DNA of 61,368 bases, taken from assembly GCF_019749375.1 (NCBI RefSeq), contig NZ_JACWFE010000006.1, positions 1 to 61,368 of the forward strand, written 5' to 3'. Shown here in pieces: positions 57,512 through 61,368 of this stretch. The stretch's first letter is position 1; each line of letters begins with the position of its first letter. The DNA is from Bacillus sp. S/N-304-OC-R1 (GTDB taxonomy: Bacteria > Bacillota > Bacilli > Bacillales > Cytobacillaceae). Both the position numbers and the translations under genes were made by a program. Below the pieces are notes generated by a model. That model saw nothing but the letters and a program-made list of their open reading frames with translations, made no database searches and was not told the origin of the DNA.

Positions 57512-58567
57512 TTGTTAACCGAACAAAATATAAGAGAAGTCTTAAGTGGATTACAGGAGCCATTTTTACATAGACCATTAGGAGAATTAAACGCGATTGA
57601 AGAAATAAAAATTAAGGAAGAGAAAAATCATGTCAGTGTAAAACTGCTGATTGCGAAAACTGGTACTGCTGAACAGCTTCAGCTTCAAACTCAAGTGGTG
57701 AACCTTTTAAAGGAGGCGGGAGCGGCTACAGTAGGAATTCGCTTTAGTGAGCTGCCTGAGGAAATATTATCTCAATATCGTCAAGCCGAGGCAGAGGATG
57801 ATAAAGGATTATTTTCACCTAATAACAAAACAGCCTTTATTGCTATTGCAAGCGGTAAAGGGGGAGTGGGGAAATCAACTGTATCTGTAAACCTAGCTGT
57901 TTCTTTAGCACGCTTAGGTAAAAAAGTCGGCTTAATTGATGCAGATATTTATGGATTTAGTGTTCCGGATATGATGGGAATTACAACTCGCCCTGTCGTA
58001 AGAGGAGAAAAAATAATCCCGGTTGACCGTTTTGGTGTAAAAGTAATATCAATGGGATTTTTCGTTGAAGATAATGCGCCAATCATTTGGAGAGGTCCAA
58101 TGTTAGGGAAAATGCTAAATAGCTTCTTTAATGAAGTGGAGTGGGGAGATATCGACTATCTATTATTAGATCTTCCTCCTGGTACAGGAGATGTGGCGTT
58201 AGATGTTCATACGATGCTACCATCTTGTAAAGAAATTGTTGTCACTACACCGCACCCAACAGCTGCTTTTGTTGCTGCACGTGCTGGGGCGATGGCAATC
58301 AAAACTGAACATGAAATATTAGGTGTTATTGAAAATATGTCCTATTTTGAAAGTAAACTTACTGGAGAAAAGGAATATGTTTTTGGAAAAGGCGGAGGTC
58401 AAAAGCTTGCTGAAGAGCTTAGAACGAGTGTGCTAGGCCAATTGCCATTAGAACAGCCTAATTGGAATGAAGATGATTTTGCTCCATCTGTATATGATGC
58501 AGATCATAAACTAGGAAAGATTTATGGAGAAATCGCACAAAAAGTTGTAAAAACAATAGAAGAATAA
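57512..58567 (+). CDS. salA: SalA/Mrp-family P-loop ATPase
   Basis: Mrp/ApbC-type ATPase. N-terminal MIP18-like domain (about 1-80), then deviant Walker A GKGGVGKST (about 113-121) and LLLDLPPGTGDVAL. In B. subtilis SalA represses scoC and so raises exoprotease expression; relatives carry iron-sulfur clusters, but the CxxC of carriers is not obvious here. TTG 57512 is preferred over GTG 57503, which overlaps the GGCGGTG ribosome site; 351 aa. Confidence 0.93.
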   Translation: MLTEQNIREVLSGLQEPFLHRPLGELNAIEEIKIKEEKNHVSVKLLIAKTGTAEQLQLQTQVVNLLKEAGAATVGIRFSELPEEILSQYRQAEAEDDKGLFSPNNKTAFIAIASGKGGVGKSTVSVNLAVSLARLGKKVGLIDADIYGFSVPDMMGITTRPVVRGEKIIPVDRFGVKVISMGFFVEDNAPIIWRGPMLGKMLNSFFNEVEWGDIDYLLLDLPPGTGDVALDVHTMLPSCKEIVVTTPHPTAAFVAARAGAMAIKTEHEILGVIENMSYFESKLTGEKEYVFGKGGGQKLAEELRTSVLGQLPLEQPNWNEDDFAPSVYDADHKLGKIYGEIAQKVVKTIEE

Positions 58568-58576
58568 TAAAAAGAA

Positions 58577-58610
58577 AAAACCTCTTCCCAGATGGGAAGG
58601 GGTTTTCTTT
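58577..58610. terminator. bidirectional terminator between salA and gerD
   Basis: CCTCTTCCC/GGGAAGGGG stem with AGAT loop, flanked by A-run on the left and T-run on the right, so it can stop transcription from both convergent genes. Confidence 0.92.
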
Positions 58611-58641
58611 TGCAGAAGAGCGATCATCGACATATAATTCA

Positions 58642-59268
58642 TTAACTGCCTCCTCCGCCACCGCCGCCTGCGCCTCCACCAGCTCCACCTTTGCTGGTCT
58701 CTCCTTTTCCTTGTTCGCCACTTTTTACGTCTTCAGCTGCTTTTAAAAGGATATCTTGGATTTTGGCTTTAAATAAAGGGCTTTCGAAGGTATCCTTGAC
58801 GACGGATTGTAAATGTTCACGATACTCTTTACTTTTTAAGACTATGGTTACGGCTTTTTCTAGTTCAGGGTCCTGAAGAATCTCAATCATCATACCGCGA
58901 TATTCAGGATCCTTCATTAAATCCTTTAATAATTTTTCATTTTCTTTTTTCATGCTTTTTGCAATACTCTCAGCAAATTTAGGATCCTCAAATGATTTTT
59001 TCCAGAATTCTGTGCCCTTATCAGAAATTAAAGTTTTCTCAATTGTATCAGAAACCACTTTTTGATCCATTATTAGATGTTGTTTTATTTTTTCATCTTC
59101 CATTAATTCTTTTATTGCCTTTTTTCCATCATCTGTTTTTAGAATGTCGACGACCATCTTTTTGGTTTGCTCGTAATCCATCTGATTGCCGCCAGTTTCA
59201 CCTTGAGCACAGCCTGTTATGAGTAGGATCATCAGGGATGGCAGGAGCAAACTGAATTTTTTAAACAT
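58642..59268 (-). CDS. gerD: GerD, spore germination lipoprotein
   Basis: Clusters germinant receptors in the spore inner membrane. Signal peptide with lipobox LLITGC, cleaved before Cys20; helical body rich in Lys/Glu (about 30-180); Gly/Ser tail with GGAGGGAGGGGGGGS. 208 aa, longer than B. subtilis GerD mainly by the tail. Ribosome site AAAGGAG. Minus strand, facing salA, as in B. subtilis. Expected to be forespore-expressed; I could not place a convincing sigma-G promoter. Confidence 0.93.
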   Translation of the reverse strand: MFKKFSLLLPSLMILLITGCAQGETGGNQMDYEQTKKMVVDILKTDDGKKAIKELMEDEKIKQHLIMDQKVVSDTIEKTLISDKGTEFWKKSFEDPKFAESIAKSMKKENEKLLKDLMKDPEYRGMMIEILQDPELEKAVTIVLKSKEYREHLQSVVKDTFESPLFKAKIQDILLKAAEDVKSGEQGKGETSKGGAGGGAGGGGGGGS

Positions 59269-59420
59269 ATTTTGAAGCTCCTTTCAGAATAGGTATCCTA
59301 TTTTTAGAATGAAGAAAAAGGTCAAATATTATTCGCTGCAAAATACAATATCTAGATTTTTCAAAGTTTGGTTGGTACAATCATAGAGGTGATTAATTTT
59401 TACTTTGGAGGAAAAATAAA

Positions 59421-60059
59421 TTGACAAGCCGTAACTGGGTAAAGCTGTTTATATCCACACTTCTGGTAGGGGGATTAACTACTGGTATTGTTGGTTTTAT
59501 TGTTCGTTGGAAAGAGTTTGAATCCATTTTTGTTCCGTTTGATTTTCTAGAAGTATTATCTGTATTATTATGGTTAATAGGGGTAGGATTAATTTTTAGT
59601 ATTTTAAGTCAGATGGGCTTTTTTGCATATTTAACGATTCACCGATTTGGATTAGGAATTTTTAAATCGCGATCCTTATGGAATGGAGTTCAAGTAGTTC
59701 TTATTCTATTCGTTTTATTTGATTTAGTTTATATTCGCTATAATGCTTTTGCAAATGCAGGCGAGAGTTTGGTGCCTTATATTGGCCTTGCTGTACTTAT
59801 ATTGGTAGTGGCATTGTTAGTTGCCGCCTTAAAGGTTAAAGCTACAAATAAAGAGGCTTTTATTCCTGCTGTTTTTTTCATGGTGGTGGTTACCACTATA
59901 GAATGGGTGCCAGTTTTGCGGGTAAACGAACAAAGTTGGGTTTACCTAATGATTTTCCCATTATTAATATGCAACGCTTATCAGTTACTTATACTTCACA
60001 AACTAAATGAAAAGTCGCAACAACAAAGACTAAATACTGCAAAGAAGCCGTCCAGATAA
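59421..60059 (+). CDS. kbaA: KbaA, KinB signalling pathway activation protein
   Basis: Membrane protein needed for KinB activity in sporulation initiation in B. subtilis. 212 aa with about six hydrophobic segments and a basic C-terminus. TTG start behind GGAGGAAAA. Faces pdaB, with a shared hairpin at their ends. Confidence 0.9.
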   Translation: MTSRNWVKLFISTLLVGGLTTGIVGFIVRWKEFESIFVPFDFLEVLSVLLWLIGVGLIFSILSQMGFFAYLTIHRFGLGIFKSRSLWNGVQVVLILFVLFDLVYIRYNAFANAGESLVPYIGLAVLILVVALLVAALKVKATNKEAFIPAVFFMVVVTTIEWVPVLRVNEQSWVYLMIFPLLICNAYQLLILHKLNEKSQQQRLNTAKKPSR

Positions 60060-60075
60060 TGGGCGGCTTAATTTA
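60045..60075. terminator. bidirectional hairpin between kbaA and pdaB
   Basis: AAGCCGTCC pairs with GGGCGGCTT around AGATAAT. It covers the kbaA stop and the last bases of pdaB; short T-rich stretches lie on both sides. Confidence 0.75.
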
Positions 60076-60820
60076 TTTCTTTTGTCTTCGTATGGGCATT
60101 GGCAATCATCTCGGAAACGGTAACGAGCTTCAGCCCTTTTTTATGAATGACCTTCACTACTTGCGGCAAGGCTTTTGCTGTCTGTTTAGCTGAATCAGAG
60201 GCATGAAGAAGAACGATGTCACCTTTTTTGGCCTTTGCGACATTATTTGAAATTTCCTCTACTCCTGGATTCGTCCAGTCCTTTGAATCAATACTCCAAT
60301 GAACGACAGAATAGCCGAGCCGTTCAGCAATTTTTAAGGTCCTTTGGTCAAAATGACCGGTTGGAGCCCGAACGAGCTTAATATCTTTAACGTTTAATTT
60401 TTTAAAAACTACTTGGGCCTTTGCTAAGTCTTGTCTAATTTTCGCATCTTCAAGCTCAGTATAATCCTCATAATTGTAGCCTAAAATGCCAATCTCATAG
60501 CCTTCTTTAACAATTCGAGCCACTAGATCTGGATGACGTTCTGCCCATGAACCAGAAAGAAAAAATGTGGCAGATTTAACGTTTTCCTTTTTCAAAATAT
60601 CGAGAATAGGCTCAGCTTTTTCATCGCCCCATCCGATGTTGAATGTCAGAGCTAAATCCTTTTCACCTTTGTATACAGCTTTTGGTCCGTCCTTTGATGA
60701 GAAAGCTGGTATATGTACGATGTTCCCCACGTATAAGAACCATGCTGCAAAGAAAGCTGCTACCAAGATTAACGCCATTTTTTTTATTGATGTCCCGTTT
60801 AATATAAAAAAGAAATTCAT
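60068..60820 (-). CDS. pdaB: PdaB, polysaccharide-deacetylase-family sporulation protein
   Basis: Needed for spore cortex maintenance in B. subtilis. N-terminal membrane anchor (about 15-33), then a NodB-like domain. Motif 1 reads LTFNIGWGDE, with Asn where the family has the catalytic Asp of TFD; the HxxxH metal motif is also absent (EIGILGYNYEDY), as in other PdaB. C-terminal GDIVLLHASDSAKQT is normal. Start 60820 fits ribosome site GAGGTGAAAGG; the ATG at 60868 is upstream of it. 250 aa. Confidence 0.92.
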   Translation of the reverse strand: MNFFFILNGTSIKKMALILVAAFFAAWFLYVGNIVHIPAFSSKDGPKAVYKGEKDLALTFNIGWGDEKAEPILDILKKENVKSATFFLSGSWAERHPDLVARIVKEGYEIGILGYNYEDYTELEDAKIRQDLAKAQVVFKKLNVKDIKLVRAPTGHFDQRTLKIAERLGYSVVHWSIDSKDWTNPGVEEISNNVAKAKKGDIVLLHASDSAKQTAKALPQVVKVIHKKGLKLVTVSEMIANAHTKTKEIN

Positions 60821-60959
60821 TTTTCCTTTCACCTCGTCCAATGCACTCCTTGTCTCAATTTTATGCAAAGGATTTTAATAAATGAGTATAAAAACAAATT
60901 CATAAAATTTTTTTATTTGGAAAACACTACAAAAACAAAAATAGAACGGAGTTGTAAAT

Positions 60960-61190
60960 ATGTTAGGACTTTTAATTAATGGAAGAGAACAAAAGGAAAT
61001 GCAATATTTAATAAAAAGAGAAATGGATGAAATTCTTTTTGATTTAAATGATGAGCGGATTGATCATATTGTAAAAATGGCGATGGAAGAGAGATATAAA
61101 TTATTATTTTCTCTATTTAAAAGGGTCGCTTCACCTGAAGAGTGTTTATTGTATACACGCAATAGTAAATGGAAAGAACAAAAAGGATAA
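60960..61190 (+). CDS. small conserved hypothetical protein
   Basis: 76-aa helical, charged protein beginning MLGLLINGREQKEMQYLIKREM and ending in a basic stretch. Ribosome site ACGGAG gives normal spacing. I recall similar small proteins next to pdaB in Bacillaceae but no function. It is the last gene before the next rRNA operon promoters. Confidence 0.7.
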   Translation: MLGLLINGREQKEMQYLIKREMDEILFDLNDERIDHIVKMAMEERYKLLFSLFKRVASPEECLLYTRNSKWKEQKG

Positions 61191-61208
61191 AAAAGTTTCT
61201 AAAATTCG

Positions 61209-61237
61209 TTGACAAATATTTTTGAAGTTGATATATT
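61209..61237 (+). promoter_or_regulatory. rRNA operon promoter P1
   Basis: TTGACA at 61209-61214, 17-bp spacer, TATATT at 61232-61237. Confidence 0.85.
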
Positions 61238-61284
61238 AATAAACGTCGCTGCTGATGAGTTGGTAATGACTTTTAAAAAAAGTG

Positions 61285-61313
61285 TTGACACTCTAAGCGT
61301 GAGATGATATATT
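61285..61313 (+). promoter_or_regulatory. rRNA operon promoter P2
   Basis: TTGACA at 61285-61290, 17-bp spacer, TATATT at 61308-61313. Tandem with P1 (76 bp apart, same hexamers), the classic rrn arrangement. Confidence 0.88.
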
Positions 61314-61319
61314 GAAAAA

Positions 61320-61368
61320 GTCGCTTATAGGCGACGAGATAGTTCTTTGAAAACTGAACGAACAAAAA
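61320..61368 (+). promoter_or_regulatory. rRNA leader with boxA-like antitermination site
   Basis: Hairpin GTCGC/GCGAC (61320-61335), then AGTTCTTTGAAAACTGAAC (from 61341), the Bacillus boxA-like sequence bound by NusB-S10. The 16S gene must start beyond the window. Confidence 0.82.

Overview
This window is a chromosomal segment of a low-GC, spore-forming Bacillaceae bacterium. The gene order (ctsR-mcsA-mcsB-clpC-radA-disA, isoprenoid and tRNA-synthetase genes, sigH, nusG, rpoB/rpoC, the str, S10, spc and alpha ribosomal operons, ecfA1A2T, truA, rplM-rpsI, cwlD, salA, gerD, kbaA, pdaB) follows the origin-proximal region of Bacillus subtilis almost gene for gene. Spore genes (sigH, cwlD, gerD, kbaA, pdaB) and a CtsR operator support Bacillus or a close genus. 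It is not B. subtilis itself, because it carries a structured repeat between rplK and rplA, a 52-bp tandem array and an inserted NERD-domain gene. I cannot name the species. Almost everything is on the + strand; only the NERD gene, gerD and pdaB are on the minus strand.

Layout. 1-193: 5S rRNA and terminator, the end of an rRNA operon. 394-5035: the CtsR-controlled class III heat-shock operon. 5164-10138: DNA repair and c-di-AMP (radA, disA), a PIN-TRAM membrane protein, and MEP-pathway ispD/ispF. 10235-15857: gltX, a T-box-controlled cysE-cysS group, then RNA maturation genes mrnC, rlmB and rae1. 15862-21479: sigH, rpmG, secE, nusG, L11, L1, L10, L7/L12 and a methyltransferase. 21481-33920: rpoB-rpoC, an L7Ae-like protein, S12, S7, EF-G and EF-Tu. 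34154-49258: the S10-spc-alpha superoperon through L17, with secY, adk, map, infA and rpoA embedded. 49773-54143: energy-coupling-factor transporter module, truA, L13 and S9. 54190-56105: the least conserved part, with a tandem array and the NERD gene. 56106-61190: sporulation and germination genes. 61209-61368: tandem promoters and the boxA-like leader of the next rRNA operon, so the block lies between two rRNA operons.

Most of the window builds the gene-expression machinery, with control RNAs at expected points (L10 leader, L13 leader, Cys T-box, a structured leader before rpsJ). For novelty, the strongest candidates are the eight-unit, exactly 52-bp-period array at 54286-54701 with its neighbouring nuclease-like gene, and the tandem structured element between rplK and rplA. 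Smaller points are a near-perfect palindrome centred on a rpoB -10 element, a hairpin between the Shine-Dalgarno and start of nusG, a recurrent TAATAT -10 at ribosomal promoters, and several hairpins between cistrons that have no U-tract. I did not find a wholly new multi-gene system. All functions come from reading the sequence and from memory of the families; no searches were run.
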